The notes: generated by a model not told the origin, from the letters alone. A stretch of DNA of 52,494 nucleotides from Acidobacteriota bacterium (GCA_021818105.1 JAKAFB010000015.1:1-52494); one strand, 5' to 3'. Positions 1 to 8,990 are shown, counted from the stretch's first letter. Program-made: numbers and translations.

Positions 1-413
1 ATGTAGCGAGTAAAGAACTCTTGGTCCTCTACCTACCCTCGGCCAACAGCACGGCGCTCACGCGCCGTCAGGATAGGTCTGTCGAATTTTGTGCTTGACA
101 CAGCCTTCTTCCTTATCGATGGGCACCTGGGATTGCACCAGCCTTGACGGTGCGGTTATTGCTTTTTCTTGTCGGCCGCAACTCCCACCCCCAAAAAATT
201 CTTCCGCTAATTTGCAGATTAATTCGCAGAAAAGTGCACACTGGAATTGGAATTGAAGAAATTCATGATCTATTCGGCCGTTCAGGAAATCAGGGCAGGG
301 GATACCCCCCACCCCCTACCCCCCCTTGAATATTTTTCTTTTCCACAGAAAGCTTGCCGATAATTTCGGCCGGTTGTGTTCGGCAGAGGAATCTTTTCTG
401 TAACTATAAGATT
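1..413. other. Noncoding left edge of window
   Basis: I see no credible gene here. Short open frames on both strands have no recognisable domain and are crossed by skewed, low-complexity sequence. The stretch holds a perfect 7-bp hairpin at 51-68 (ACGGCGC, loop TCAC, GCGCCGT) without a T-run, and a strongly C-rich tract at 305-325. It is the 3' flank of the leftward catabolic operon that ends at 414. No clear intrinsic terminator is visible. Confidence 0.6.
305..325 (-). other. G-tract: possible G-quadruplex / i-motif
   Basis: The plus strand reads C6-A-C5-TA-C7, so the minus strand carries runs of 7, 5 and 6 G within 21 bases. The 7-G run can be split into two G3 tracts, giving the four tracts needed for an intramolecular G-quadruplex. 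It lies about 90 bp past the stop of the last gene of the leftward operon, where it could affect transcript ends. The tract is seen directly; the structure and role are inference. Confidence 0.4.
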
Positions 414-1997
414 CTAAATGGCTTCTATGTTCCCGTTGCGCAGCCGTCGGATCCCCAGCGGATTCCCATCCTGTAACTCCGGCGGAAGCATTTCCTCCGG
501 AAATCCCTGAAAGCACACCGGCCGCGCAAATCTGTAGATCGCCATCGACCCCACAGAAGTAAACCGCGGGTCGCTCGTCGCTGGATAGGGCCCGCCATGC
601 ACAATCGCGTGCGTCACTTCAACACCCGTCGGCATGCCATTAAAAATCAGCCGTCCCGCCTTCTCCGCCAGCACCTGAATCAGCTTGCGGTTCGCCACCA
701 GGTCATCCTCATCACCCAGAATCGTCGCCGTCAGGTGCCCATCCAGCGCTGCCGCAGCGCGCACAAAATCCTGCGTGCTATTGCAGTGCACCAGCAGCGT
801 ATTCGGTCCAAAAATCTCATCTGCCAGCGCCGGCTTTGCGAGGAACTCTTCCAGGCAAACCGCAAACAGCCGCGCTCCGGCCATGCATGCTGGTCCAGCC
901 TCGGCCAGCGCCTGCGCTGCAACCGGAATCTCCGCCGCGCGTGTCTCGGTGGCGCGACCGTACTCCCGCGCGATTCCTTCCGTCAGCAGCGTAAACGGCG
1001 CAGCCTTCTCCACCAGCGCCTTCAGTTCGTCAAAGAACGCCTGCCCTTCCGGAGCTTCGGGCACCAGCACTATGCCGGGTTTGGTGCAGAACTGCCCCGC
1101 GCCCAGCGTAAACGACCCAAACAACGTCGCCGCCAGTCCCGCCGGTCCCTTGCGCAGCGCTCCCGGCAGCACAAACACCGGGTTCCCGCTCGACATCTCC
1201 GTAAAGCACGGAATCGGATCGGGCCGCGCCGCCGCCAAATCCATCAGCGCTCGCCCCGCGCGCAACGACCCCGTAAACGCCACCGCGCGAATCAGAGGAT
1301 GCCGCACCAGCGCGGCGCCTACGTCAATGCCCGCATCAAACAGCAGCGAGAACACGCCCGGGTGCAATCCCTCCGCTGCCACCGCCTCTGCAAGAATTTG
1401 CCCTGCCAGCTCGCTCGTCCCCGGATGTGCCGGATGCGCCTTCACCACCACTGGGCATCCTGCCGCCAGTGCAGACGCCGTGTCGCCACCGGCTACTGAA
1501 AACGCAAGTGGAAAGTTGCTTGCCCCAAACACCGCAACGGGCCCCAGTGGTCGCAGCATCGAACGAATATCCGGCCGTGGCAACGGCTGCCGATCGGGCA
1601 GAGCCGGGTCAATGCGAGCCTGCACCCACGAGCCTTCCTCCACCACTCCTGCAAACAGCCGCAACTGACCCGACGTCCGTCCCACTTCACCCAACAGGCG
1701 AGGCATTGGCAGCGCCGTCTCCAGGTGGGCCCGTTGCGCCAGCGCCTCGCGATGCGCGTCAAATCCATCTGCCGCTCGCCGCAAAAATGCCGCGCGCGCT
1801 TTGCCGCTCAACTGCGAGGAGCTCGCAAACGCTTCTGACGCAAGCTCTACAGCCTCGTCCACCTCAGCGGCCACGGCCGAATGGTAGACCGGCGCAATCG
1901 CCTCACCCGTCTGCGGATTGAATGCCTGAAAACCTTTGCCCGCGCCGCCGCTGCGGCGGCCACCCAGAATCGATTGTCCTGTCAACTCCATCGTCAA
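414..1997 (-). CDS. 2-oxoglutarate semialdehyde (2,5-dioxovalerate) dehydrogenase
   Basis: NAD(P)+-dependent aldehyde dehydrogenase of 527 aa, of the branch that oxidises 2-oxoglutarate semialdehyde to 2-oxoglutarate at the end of pentose and aldarate pathways. Visible landmarks are Asn161 in GASNFPLAFS, cofactor Lys186 in VVVKAHPAHPG, FTGS at 241-244, general base Glu267 in CFTEMSSGNP and catalytic Cys304 in GAGQFCTKPG. The CFTEMSSGNP/GQFCTKPG combination is typical of this branch. Start: a TTG at 1997 has AGGAG seven bases upstream, whereas the ATG two codons later is 13 bases from it, so TTG is preferred (ATG gives 525 aa). It is the last gene of the leftward operon. Family is secure; the exact aldehyde is inferred from the family and from nearby FAH-family genes. 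Confidence 0.88.
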   Translation of the reverse strand: MTMELTGQSILGGRRSGGAGKGFQAFNPQTGEAIAPVYHSAVAAEVDEAVELASEAFASSSQLSGKARAAFLRRAADGFDAHREALAQRAHLETALPMPRLLGEVGRTSGQLRLFAGVVEEGSWVQARIDPALPDRQPLPRPDIRSMLRPLGPVAVFGASNFPLAFSVAGGDTASALAAGCPVVVKAHPAHPGTSELAGQILAEAVAAEGLHPGVFSLLFDAGIDVGAALVRHPLIRAVAFTGSLRAGRALMDLAAARPDPIPCFTEMSSGNPVFVLPGALRKGPAGLAATLFGSFTLGAGQFCTKPGIVLVPEAPEGQAFFDELKALVEKAAPFTLLTEGIAREYGRATETRAAEIPVAAQALAEAGPACMAGARLFAVCLEEFLAKPALADEIFGPNTLLVHCNSTQDFVRAAAALDGHLTATILGDEDDLVANRKLIQVLAEKAGRLIFNGMPTGVEVTHAIVHGGPYPATSDPRFTSVGSMAIYRFARPVCFQGFPEEMLPPELQDGNPLGIRRLRNGNIEAI

Positions 1998-2015
1998 TTT
2001 GATTCTCCTGCATCG

Positions 2016-2030
2016 GCGATGCGATGCGAT
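2016..2030. repeat. Pentamer direct repeat (GCGAT)x3
   Basis: Three perfect tandem copies of GCGAT followed by a near copy GCGAG, in the 42-bp spacer between two genes of the leftward operon. Probably slippage-prone spacer sequence; no function can be assigned. Confidence 0.5.
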
Positions 2031-2039
2031 GCGAGCAAA

Positions 2040-2864
2040 CTATTCTGCAACCACCGGATTGGTGAGCGCGCCCAGTCCTTCCACGGCAACCGTAACGGTC
2101 TCGCCGGGCTTGAGCCAGCGCTTCGGCGTGCGGCCCAGTCCCACGCCGTACGGCGTGCCCGTGGAGACAATATCGCCAGGCAGCAGTGGCGTGATTGACG
2201 AGAGATACTCGATCAGGTCCGGAATCTTGAAAATCAGCTCGCGCGTATTGGACTTCTGCAGCACTTCACCGTCGATGCTGAGGCCGATTGCCAGTGCGTG
2301 AGGATCCGCGATTTCATCCGCAGTCACAATCGCCGGACCCAGCGGGCAAAATGTCGGAAAGCTTTTGCTCAGCGACCATTGCGAGGTGGCAAACTGCACA
2401 TCGCGCGCGCTCACATCATTCACCATCGTGTAGCCGTACACATGCTCGCGCCACGCCGCAGCTGGAATGCGATATCCGCCTTTGCCAATTACAAAGGCGA
2501 ACTCCGCCTCGTAGTCCGGCTCTGTTGAATTCTTCGGCAGCACAATCGCCTCGCCTGGACCGACAATCGCGGTGGTCAGCTTGAAAAACACCACCGGAGT
2601 TGTAGGAATCGCCATGCCGGACTCGATGGCATGATCGCGATAGTTCAACCCAATCGCAAACACCCGTGGCGGATTCCTCAGCGGCGCATGCAGCTTCACT
2701 TGCGAAGCGTCGAAGGTCTGTCCCTTCGGCGCGCCCTTCAGACCGGCAGAGATTACCGCCAGCGCATCCGCGTAGTACGAGCCGAGGTCCACAACCGAGT
2801 TGTTCTCAAGCAATGCACCGGGACGAATGCGACCATCCGCAGCAGAAAATGAAACCAGCTTCAT
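2040..2864 (-). CDS. FAH-family hydrolase (acylpyruvate / 2,4-diketo-3-deoxy sugar-acid type)
   Basis: Fumarylacetoacetate hydrolase family protein of 274 aa, the usual length of the short-lid subfamily that cleaves or dehydrates 2-keto acids with Mg2+ or Mn2+. Metal ligands appear as Glu119 and Glu121 in DYEAEFAFVIG and Asp150 in NDVSARD; His78 sits in GLNYRDHA, the usual active-site lid motif. A GGAGG lies four bases before the ATG. Next to a family-matched SDR (upstream) and an aldehyde dehydrogenase (downstream), the likely role is hydrolysis of a 2,4-didehydro-3-deoxy sugar acid (as in nonphosphorylative L-fucose/L-rhamnose pathways) or dehydration of a 2-keto-3-deoxypentonate. The sequence alone does not separate these. 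Confidence 0.8.
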   Translation of the reverse strand: MKLVSFSAADGRIRPGALLENNSVVDLGSYYADALAVISAGLKGAPKGQTFDASQVKLHAPLRNPPRVFAIGLNYRDHAIESGMAIPTTPVVFFKLTTAIVGPGEAIVLPKNSTEPDYEAEFAFVIGKGGYRIPAAAWREHVYGYTMVNDVSARDVQFATSQWSLSKSFPTFCPLGPAIVTADEIADPHALAIGLSIDGEVLQKSNTRELIFKIPDLIEYLSSITPLLPGDIVSTGTPYGVGLGRTPKRWLKPGETVTVAVEGLGALTNPVVAE

Positions 2865-2896
2865 TGAGCCTCCGTGGCAGGAATTGAAAAAGAGCG

Positions 2897-3703
2897 CTAG
2901 GCAGCCGTCCAGCCGCCGTCAATATTGAAAAGCGACCCGTTAATAAAGGCAGCCTCGTCTGAAACCAGATAGCGCACCATCGATGCGATTTCCTCGGGCT
3001 GCCCCAGGCGGCCAATGGGTTGGCGTGCGCGCAGTTCTGTGCGCACCTCCTCCTTGTTGTGCTTGTGGAACTTCTCCAGATAGCCCTCGACAAATGGTGT
3101 CTCCACCGTACCCGGGCAGATGGCATTTACGCGCAGCGTCTTGGGATACTCCACAGCAAGCTGGCGTGTCATGGCAATCACCGCTCCCTTGCTCGTACAG
3201 TAGGCAAAGCGCTGCTTGATGCCCACCTGACCTGCAACCGATGCAATGTTGACAATGGTCCCGGTTCGTCCACTGGTTGTGCCCGCAGCCATCAATAGCG
3301 GTAGAAATCCGCGCGTCACCAGATACACAGCGCGCACATTCACAGTCATCAGGCGATCAAAATCATCCGGTTCCGTTGTTTCAATGGAACCCACGTGCCC
3401 TACGCCCGCGTTGTTCACCAGAATGTCCAGCCGCGTCATGTGCGAGACGGCAGCAGCAATGGATTCTCTGCTGGTGACATCCAGATGCAGTACACGCGCA
3501 TTTTCCACGGATGCGGCCAGCGCTTCTGCGGCGGCAATGTTGATGTCAGCAATCCAGACAAAAGCCCCGGCCCGTGCCAGTTCCTTAACGGTTGCTTCGC
3601 CAATGCCGCTCGCACCGCCGGTCACGAGCGCGTGCCGTCCATCCAGGCGAAACGCTTTGTCTGTGCCTGCTTTTGCAGAAGTCTGATGCTCTTTCGTGCT
3701 CAT
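2897..3703 (-). CDS. SDR-family sugar-acid dehydrogenase
   Basis: Classical short-chain dehydrogenase/reductase of 268 aa. It shows the TGGASGIG cofactor loop (28-35), NNAG (97-100), and the catalytic set Ser155, Tyr168, Lys172 (YCTSK). Asp53 at the end of the second strand (IADI) favours NAD+. Start at 3703: AAAGGAG precedes this ATG by 10 bases, and the ATG overlaps the stop of the upstream solute-binding-protein gene as ATGA, implying translational coupling. A start 33 bases further upstream is open but lacks these signs. Together with the FAH hydrolase it resembles the 2-keto-3-deoxy-L-fuconate or -rhamnonate dehydrogenase step; that substrate is inference. Confidence 0.8.
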   Translation of the reverse strand: MSTKEHQTSAKAGTDKAFRLDGRHALVTGGASGIGEATVKELARAGAFVWIADINIAAAEALAASVENARVLHLDVTSRESIAAAVSHMTRLDILVNNAGVGHVGSIETTEPDDFDRLMTVNVRAVYLVTRGFLPLLMAAGTTSGRTGTIVNIASVAGQVGIKQRFAYCTSKGAVIAMTRQLAVEYPKTLRVNAICPGTVETPFVEGYLEKFHKHNKEEVRTELRARQPIGRLGQPEEIASMVRYLVSDEAAFINGSLFNIDGGWTAA

Positions 3704-4929
3704 GGAAATCTGACTCCTTTGCTCTCGACCTCGCATTGCGCCTCTTCAAGAATAGCCACTGTGGCATCGCTCGTGCCAAGCGCGCGTGTAATCACCCGGT
3801 CGATGATGGACGCAAAAGCGGCCATGTGTGGTCCAACGGGCAACTGGCGAGCGCCCAGCGAGATCCCCTCAATCTCTCGATACGCCGGAATGCTAGCCTG
3901 CAGTTCCGGGTTGCGCCATGTTGAAAGACGTACGCCAACTGTTCCATGCCGCGTCATACGCAGGTCACTTTCCGCCGTCGCGATAAATCGAAGGAAAGTC
4001 CACGCCAGTTCCTTGTGGTGCGAGCCGGCGCCCATCGCCAGCGCCCAGAAAACGGAAAGTGACACTGGCGGACTGCTGCGTCCGGTGGGAATAGGCGCAA
4101 TTGCCGCCTTGCCGGCCAGCGGCGAGCCAGCGCGTCCGGCGCGCGCGGCAAAGCCAAACCAGTTGGCCATCATGGCCACTTCGCCGGCAAGAAACAGATC
4201 GCCCGATTGCGTCGAATCCAGCTCAAGCGAGCGCGGATGGCACATTGCCGGATCGCGCACTATGCGCCGATAAAACTCCAGCGCCTCAATTGCCTGGGGC
4301 GTGGTAAGTTGCGGGCATCCAGCAGCGTCAAGCAATTCTCCGCCGCGGCTCCAGAGTTGCAGGGCAAAGTCGTAGAGCGTGTTGTGACCGTCGGGAAACG
4401 CGGCAAAGACTGTGCCGTAAAGCCTCTCATTCGGATTTGTGAAGAATCGTGCCGTCTCCTCAAACTCTTGCCATGTGGCCGGCGGAGCCAGGTCGTGCCC
4501 AAACTGCGCGCGGAAGGCGGAGCGCCGCTCGGGAGCGCTAAACAAGTCGCTGCGATAGACCAGGCACTCCGGTCCATCATGCCACGGCAGTGCAGAGAGC
4601 TTGTCGCCGAAGACCAGCGGCTTGACCAACGAGTGCGCCCAGCCGCCCGGCCAGTCGTGAATGGGCAATCGTTGTTGCCACGGTTGCAGATTCTCCAGGG
4701 CGCCAGACTCCATTCCTTCGGCGAGCCAGTCTGTCACCAGCAGAGCCAGGTCGAAGTGTCCATCACGCAGGCCTCCGTCTGTGAGCGCGGAGTCGTGCAG
4801 TTCGTGGATGCCTACAGACACCAGTTCTACGTGAGCGCCAGGATGGAGCACCTCAAACAGGCGCGCCTGTTCGTCAAGGGCGTTTTCAAAATCCGCATAG
4901 TTGCGAAGCGCAATGCGCAGCGTGGTCAC
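3700..4929 (-). CDS. Family 1 solute-binding protein without signal peptide
   Basis: 409-aa protein with the layout of ABC-transporter sugar-binding proteins (MalE/UgpB type): N-terminal lobe with FDLALLVTDWLAEG, hinge region, and WTFLRFIATAE near the C-terminal third. It lacks an export signal: the N-terminus (MTTLRIALRNYADFENALDEQ) is charged and starts directly with the first strand of the mature fold. A GTG start is fixed by AGGAGG four bases upstream, and the stop codon of the aldolase gene lies in the same frame 21 bases upstream, so no hidden leader is possible. No ABC permease or ATPase is in the window. Its stop overlaps the next gene as ATGA. It probably binds a sugar acid in the cytoplasm, as a sensor, buffer or enzyme partner. 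The function is unknown. Confidence 0.75.
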   Translation of the reverse strand: MTTLRIALRNYADFENALDEQARLFEVLHPGAHVELVSVGIHELHDSALTDGGLRDGHFDLALLVTDWLAEGMESGALENLQPWQQRLPIHDWPGGWAHSLVKPLVFGDKLSALPWHDGPECLVYRSDLFSAPERRSAFRAQFGHDLAPPATWQEFEETARFFTNPNERLYGTVFAAFPDGHNTLYDFALQLWSRGGELLDAAGCPQLTTPQAIEALEFYRRIVRDPAMCHPRSLELDSTQSGDLFLAGEVAMMANWFGFAARAGRAGSPLAGKAAIAPIPTGRSSPPVSLSVFWALAMGAGSHHKELAWTFLRFIATAESDLRMTRHGTVGVRLSTWRNPELQASIPAYREIEGISLGARQLPVGPHMAAFASIIDRVITRALGTSDATVAILEEAQCEVESKGVRFP

Positions 4930-4947
4930 GCGGCCTCCTCGTCCAGC

Positions 4948-5610
4948 CTATTCGGCTGTTTCCATTTCCAGCCGCGCCTGAGCCACGACATTCAGATACG
5001 CCCGGGCCGCTTCTGTGATGATCTCCGGCGATCGGTTGTCGATGGCGGCCAGATTCACCAGGTCGCTTCCCACGCCCAGCGCGCAGGCGCCAGCGCGCAG
5101 AAAGCTGTCTGCGGTCTGCAGTGTCACGCCGCCTGTGGGAATCAGCTTGAGGTCAGGAAAGGGAGCCAGAAGCGCCTTCAAGTAACTTGCGCCGCCCACG
5201 GCCGAGCAGGGAAAGACCTTCACATAATCCGCGCCGGCACGCCACGCCGTAATAACCTCTGTAGGCGTGAGCGCACCGGGAATCGAGACCTTGCCCGCGT
5301 CGCGAGTCACAGCAATCACCTCGGGATGCAGGCTGGGGCTGACGACGAATTCGGCTCCGGCATCGATGGTGGCTCCGGCCTCAGCGACCGTTGTGACAGT
5401 GCCGGAGCCGAGCAGCAGGTCGTCGCCGTACTCGCGCTTCAATCCCCGCAGCAGGTCCACAGCTCCGGGAACCGTCATGGTGACTTCCACGATGTTGATG
5501 CCGCCCGCTAGCAGCGCCCTGACGACGGCATGCCCCTGCGCCGCGGAGTGTGCCCGCAGCACCGGGATCAGCCCAACGCGCTCCATCATCTCTTTTGTCA
5601 ACTCTGACAT
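4948..5610 (-). CDS. eda: 2-keto-3-deoxy-6-phosphogluconate aldolase
   Basis: Class I aldolase of the KDPG/KHG family, 220 aa (family about 205-220). It splits KDPG into pyruvate and glyceraldehyde 3-phosphate in the cytoplasm. Schiff-base Lys131 lies in YVKVFPCSAVGG; Glu42 in IVEVTMTVPGA, the GTVTT turn (70-74) and PGALTPTE (111-118) match the phosphate- and pyruvate-binding loops. It follows the KDG kinase by 37 bp and precedes the solute-binding protein by 18 bp, so the kinase product is consumed by the next enzyme in the operon. 4-hydroxy-2-oxoglutarate aldolase activity is possible, as in the family generally. Confidence 0.9.
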   Translation of the reverse strand: MSELTKEMMERVGLIPVLRAHSAAQGHAVVRALLAGGINIVEVTMTVPGAVDLLRGLKREYGDDLLLGSGTVTTVAEAGATIDAGAEFVVSPSLHPEVIAVTRDAGKVSIPGALTPTEVITAWRAGADYVKVFPCSAVGGASYLKALLAPFPDLKLIPTGGVTLQTADSFLRAGACALGVGSDLVNLAAIDNRSPEIITEAARAYLNVVAQARLEMETAE

Positions 5611-5647
5611 GGCATTCCTTTCTCAGCATCCTGAATTCCGGCATCGG

Positions 5648-6745
5648 CTAACGCGCAATGCGAGCCGAGCCACCCTTCATGGCGCGTTCCACCTCGGCCA
5701 GCGTGGCCATGCTTGTGTCGCCGGGGGTGGTCATAGCCAATGCGCCATGTGCCACTCCACACTGGACGGCCCACTCGATGGGTTTGGCAGCAAGTAGTCC
5801 GTAAATCAGCCCAGAGGCAAAACTGTCCCCGCCGCCAACGCGATCCAGAATGTCGATTTCACGCTGGGGGACGTGCACAATGTTGTCCTGGTAAAGCGCA
5901 ATGGCGCCCCATGCATTGCGGCTGGCGGTGTGCGCCGTGCGCAGCGTGCTGGCAATAAGCTTCAGGTTGGGATAAACAGCTGCTACCTCGCGCAGCATCG
6001 CTGCGTAGCTCTCCACGGGCAGTTCGTCAAAGTTCTCGCCCACGCCATGAATCTGCACGCCGAGCATCGCGGAGAAGTCCTCCTCATTGCCCAGCAGCAG
6101 GTCCACCTTTCGCACCAGCTCGCGATTCACTTCCTGGGCTTTTGTCTTGCCGCCAATGGATCTCCAGAGCGAGTCCCGGTAGTTCAGGTCATAGGACACC
6201 GGCGTTCCGTGGCGCCGCGCGGCGTCCATGGCTTCAGCAGCCACATCGGCCGTGGCGGCCGAAAGCGCAGCAAGAATGCCGCCTGTATGGAACCAGCGTG
6301 TCCCGTTGGCCGCGCCGAAAATGGTCTCCCAGTCAAAATCGCCCGGTTTCACTTGGCTGATGGCGGTGTGGCCCCTGTCAGAGCAGCCCACCGCCGCGCG
6401 CATGCCGAAGCCGCGCTCGGTAAAGTTGAGCCCGTTCCGTACGGCGCGGCCCACGCCGTCATAGGCTACCCACCTGAGCAGGGAAGTATCCACGCCGCCC
6501 TGCAGTATCAGGTCTTCCACAAGCCGGCCCACGGGATTGTCTGCCAATGCTGTGGCAATGGCGGTGCGCAGCCCAAAGCAGCGGCGCAGTCCGCGGGCCA
6601 CGTTATACTCGCCGCCGCCCTCCCAAACTTGCAGGTGGCGGGTGCTGTGGATACGTGCCTCGCCGGGATCGAGTCGGAGCATCACTTCGCCAAGACTCAG
6701 GCAGTCCCAGCGGCGCGTAGAATCGGGAATCAGAATTGGTTCCAT
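5648..6745 (-). CDS. kdgK: 2-keto-3-deoxygluconate kinase (PfkB family)
   Basis: PfkB/ribokinase-fold kinase of 365 aa, inferred to phosphorylate KDG to KDPG. The first signature is EGGGEYNVA (42-50), the motif DLNYR is at 186-190, NEED at 220-223, and the second signature DRVGGGDSFASG starts at Asp301, with catalytic base Asp307. The GGGD form, rather than GAGD, is usual for KDG kinases. It is the first gene of the leftward operon; its start faces the divergent mannonate operon across a 182-bp region, so both halves of the pathway are probably co-regulated. The ribosome-binding site before the ATG is weak. Confidence 0.88.
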   Translation of the reverse strand: MEPILIPDSTRRWDCLSLGEVMLRLDPGEARIHSTRHLQVWEGGGEYNVARGLRRCFGLRTAIATALADNPVGRLVEDLILQGGVDTSLLRWVAYDGVGRAVRNGLNFTERGFGMRAAVGCSDRGHTAISQVKPGDFDWETIFGAANGTRWFHTGGILAALSAATADVAAEAMDAARRHGTPVSYDLNYRDSLWRSIGGKTKAQEVNRELVRKVDLLLGNEEDFSAMLGVQIHGVGENFDELPVESYAAMLREVAAVYPNLKLIASTLRTAHTASRNAWGAIALYQDNIVHVPQREIDILDRVGGGDSFASGLIYGLLAAKPIEWAVQCGVAHGALAMTTPGDTSMATLAEVERAMKGGSARIAR

Positions 6746-6927
6746 GGTTTCCAGTCAATTGTCCAAAAGACACTGTACCGCATTGTCCCGTGGCAGTGGC
6801 GTACAGCATCTCAGCGATAAATCGGCTTAAATGATAGATTTTTTCCGGGACAGGTTGCTGTGCGCATGACCACGGCATTGTGTGTCCTGTACAGTGGCAA
6901 AGTCAGAGCGTCAGGCAGGGGGCTTGC
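6746..6927. promoter_or_regulatory. Divergent control region with CTGTAC repeats
   Basis: This 182-bp gap separates the two divergent catabolic operons. It contains an inverted repeat CTGTAC (6773-6778) and GTACAG (6801-6806), and a perfect 8-bp palindrome CTGTACAG at 6887-6894. The sequence GTACAGTG(T/G)C occurs next to both, once on each strand, one copy near each gene start. This is what a shared operator for a dimeric regulator would look like. No regulator gene lies beside it. -35/-10 elements could not be assigned with confidence. Confidence 0.45.
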
Positions 6928-7704
6928 ATGAGCCAAAGTCTTTTTGATTTAACCGGCAGGGTGGCCGTGGTGACCGGCGGCACCACCGGGCTGGGCTACG
7001 CCATTTCCCTGGGTCTGGCCGGAGCAGGTGCCAACGTGGTGCCGAGCTCACGCCGTCATGAACAGGTGGAAAAAACCGTCGCCGAGATTGAAGCGCTGGG
7101 GAGACGCTCGTTGCCCGTTGCAAGCGACGTGCAGGACCGTACCTCGTTGCAGGCTCTGCATGATGCCGTTCTGCACGAGTTCGGAAAAGTGGATATCCTT
7201 GTGAACGCAGCCGGCATCACCCACAAGGCACCGACGCTCGAAGCCGACGAACAGGACTGGGCACGCGTTCTCGACACGAACCTGACCGGCACCCTGCGCG
7301 CCTGCCAGATCTTTGGCAAGTCGATGGTCCGGGCGGGCTACGGGCGCATCATTAATTTTGCCTCGCTGACCACGTTTGTAGGTTTCTACGGCGTGGCCGC
7401 ATACGCAGCCAGCAAGGCGGCTGTGGGTTCGCTCACGCAGGTGCTGGCGATTGAGCTGGCCCAGACCGGCGTCAACGTCAACGCGATCGCGCCGGGCGTC
7501 TTTCCCACTCCGCTGAATGCCAAGCTGGTTCAGGGGACGCCGCGCGGCGAGGAACTGCTGATGCGTACGCCGATGCATCGCTTTGGCCAGGCAAAGGAGA
7601 TTGCCGGCGCGGCGATTTTTCTTGCATCAGAGGCGGCTTCGTTTATTACCGGCGAGGTGCTGGCCGTCGATGGCGGCTTCCTTGCCAGTGGCGTGAATCA
7701 GTAG
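6928..7704 (+). CDS. SDR oxidoreductase, probable fructuronate/mannonate or KDG-type
   Basis: 258-aa classical SDR with TGGTTGLG (16-23), NAAG (93-96), Ser146, Tyr159 and Lys163 (YAASK). Closest in appearance to gluconate 5-dehydrogenase / KduD-like enzymes. The ATG at 6928 follows CAGGGGG by about six bases; an upstream GTG at 6880 is in frame, but it lies inside the likely operator region and before the conserved fold, so it was not used. First gene of the rightward operon, 52 bp before D-mannonate dehydratase, which suggests it reduces fructuronate to mannonate in place of UxuB. The substrate is inferred from position only. Confidence 0.78.
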   Translation: MSQSLFDLTGRVAVVTGGTTGLGYAISLGLAGAGANVVPSSRRHEQVEKTVAEIEALGRRSLPVASDVQDRTSLQALHDAVLHEFGKVDILVNAAGITHKAPTLEADEQDWARVLDTNLTGTLRACQIFGKSMVRAGYGRIINFASLTTFVGFYGVAAYAASKAAVGSLTQVLAIELAQTGVNVNAIAPGVFPTPLNAKLVQGTPRGEELLMRTPMHRFGQAKEIAGAAIFLASEAASFITGEVLAVDGGFLASGVNQ

Positions 7705-7756
7705 CAGCGCGCCTGAGATTCATATCCTTTTCTGCGCATAGGGAGAGCCAACTACT

Positions 7757-8965
7757 GTGAAAATTTCCAAGGCTGCGGTCAACATCACCTCTCCGGGGCG
7801 AAATTTCGTCACGCTCAAGATTGAAACCGACGAGGGCATCTACGGCCTGGGCGACGGAACGCTGAACGGCCGCGAACTGGCCGTTGCGAGCTATCTCGCG
7901 GACCACGTGATTCCGTGCATCATCGGCCGCGATCCCTTTCAGACCGAAGACATCTGGCAGTATCTCTATCGCGCGCCTTACTGGCGGCGAGGGCCGGTAA
8001 CGATGGCGGCCATAGCCGCCGTGGATGTTGCGCTGTGGGACATCAAGGGCAAGGCGCTCAATACGCCCGTCTACAACCTGCTGGGCGGACGCAGTCGCGA
8101 CGGCGTGATGGTCTATGCCCACGCCAACGGCAAAGACATTGACCATGCTCTTGAAGATGTCGCCCGGCATGTGGGGATGGGCTACAAAGCCATCCGCGTG
8201 CAGAGCGGCATCCCTGGCCTTGCTTCCACGTATGGCGTGGCCAAAGCGCCGGGCCGCTACGAGCCCGCCGAGCGCGGATTGCCTTCCGAGTACGAGTGGG
8301 CCACTGAACCTTATCTGCGCCACGTACCACGACTCTTTGCCCGGGTGCGTGAGCAGTTTGGAGAAGACCTGCACCTGTTGCACGACTGCCACCACCGGCT
8401 CACACCGATCGAGGCTGCTCGATTGGGCAAGGAGCTTGAACCTTTCCACCTCTTTTGGATGGAGGACCCGACACCAGCGGAATTTCAGGAGGGCTTCGAG
8501 CTCATCCGCGAGCACACCACCACGCCTATCGCAGTGGGTGAAGTTTTCAATTCCATCTGGGATGCGCATGACCTGATGCGCAACCAATGGATCGACTACA
8601 TCCGCATGACGATCGTGCACGGTGGCGGAATTACGCATATAAGGAAGGTGGCAGACTTCGCGGCGCTGTATCACGTGCGAACAGGCTTCCACGGGGCAAC
8701 GGACCTTTCGCCTGTGACCATGGCTGCGGCGCTCCACTTTGACATGGCGATTCACAACTTCGGCATCCAGGAACACATGCCGCATACCGACGAAACGGAT
8801 GCTGTCTTCCCGCACGGGTATTTCTTCAAGGAAGGGATCATGCATCCCGGCGATGAGCCGGGCTTGGGTGTCGACCTGAATGAGGAACTCGCGGCGAAGT
8901 ACCCATATCAGCGGGCATACCTGCCTGTGAATCGCAAGCTGGACGGCACGCTCACAGACTGGTAA
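7757..8965 (+). CDS. manD: D-mannonate dehydratase, ManD type
   Basis: Enolase-superfamily dehydratase of 402 aa that converts D-mannonate to 2-keto-3-deoxygluconate. The active site of the characterised ManD enzymes is intact at the same numbering: metal ligands Asp210, Glu236 (WMEDPTP) and Glu262, plus Arg147, Tyr159 and His212; His312 lies in TGFHGATD. The GTG start is preceded by GGGAGAG. It is the core enzyme linking the rightward operon to the divergent KDG kinase and KDPG aldolase. Some members of this family are slow or act on D-gluconate; the pathway context here favours mannonate. Confidence 0.93.
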   Translation: MKISKAAVNITSPGRNFVTLKIETDEGIYGLGDGTLNGRELAVASYLADHVIPCIIGRDPFQTEDIWQYLYRAPYWRRGPVTMAAIAAVDVALWDIKGKALNTPVYNLLGGRSRDGVMVYAHANGKDIDHALEDVARHVGMGYKAIRVQSGIPGLASTYGVAKAPGRYEPAERGLPSEYEWATEPYLRHVPRLFARVREQFGEDLHLLHDCHHRLTPIEAARLGKELEPFHLFWMEDPTPAEFQEGFELIREHTTTPIAVGEVFNSIWDAHDLMRNQWIDYIRMTIVHGGGITHIRKVADFAALYHVRTGFHGATDLSPVTMAAALHFDMAIHNFGIQEHMPHTDETDAVFPHGYFFKEGIMHPGDEPGLGVDLNEELAAKYPYQRAYLPVNRKLDGTLTDW

Positions 8966-8990
8966 CAAGGGTAAGCAAGGGGAAAACGAG

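Noticed and set aside
597..1668. Two long plus-strand frames of about 300 and 327 aa antisense to the aldehyde dehydrogenase
   Set aside because: Arg-rich or Ser/Ala-rich low-complexity translations typical of shadows in GC-rich DNA; the minus-strand gene has an intact active site.
4207..5511. 434-aa open frame on the plus strand antisense to the solute-binding protein and aldolase genes
   Set aside because: It lies wholly opposite two well-supported genes, has no ribosome-binding site or family, and its codon pattern is the complement of the real genes.
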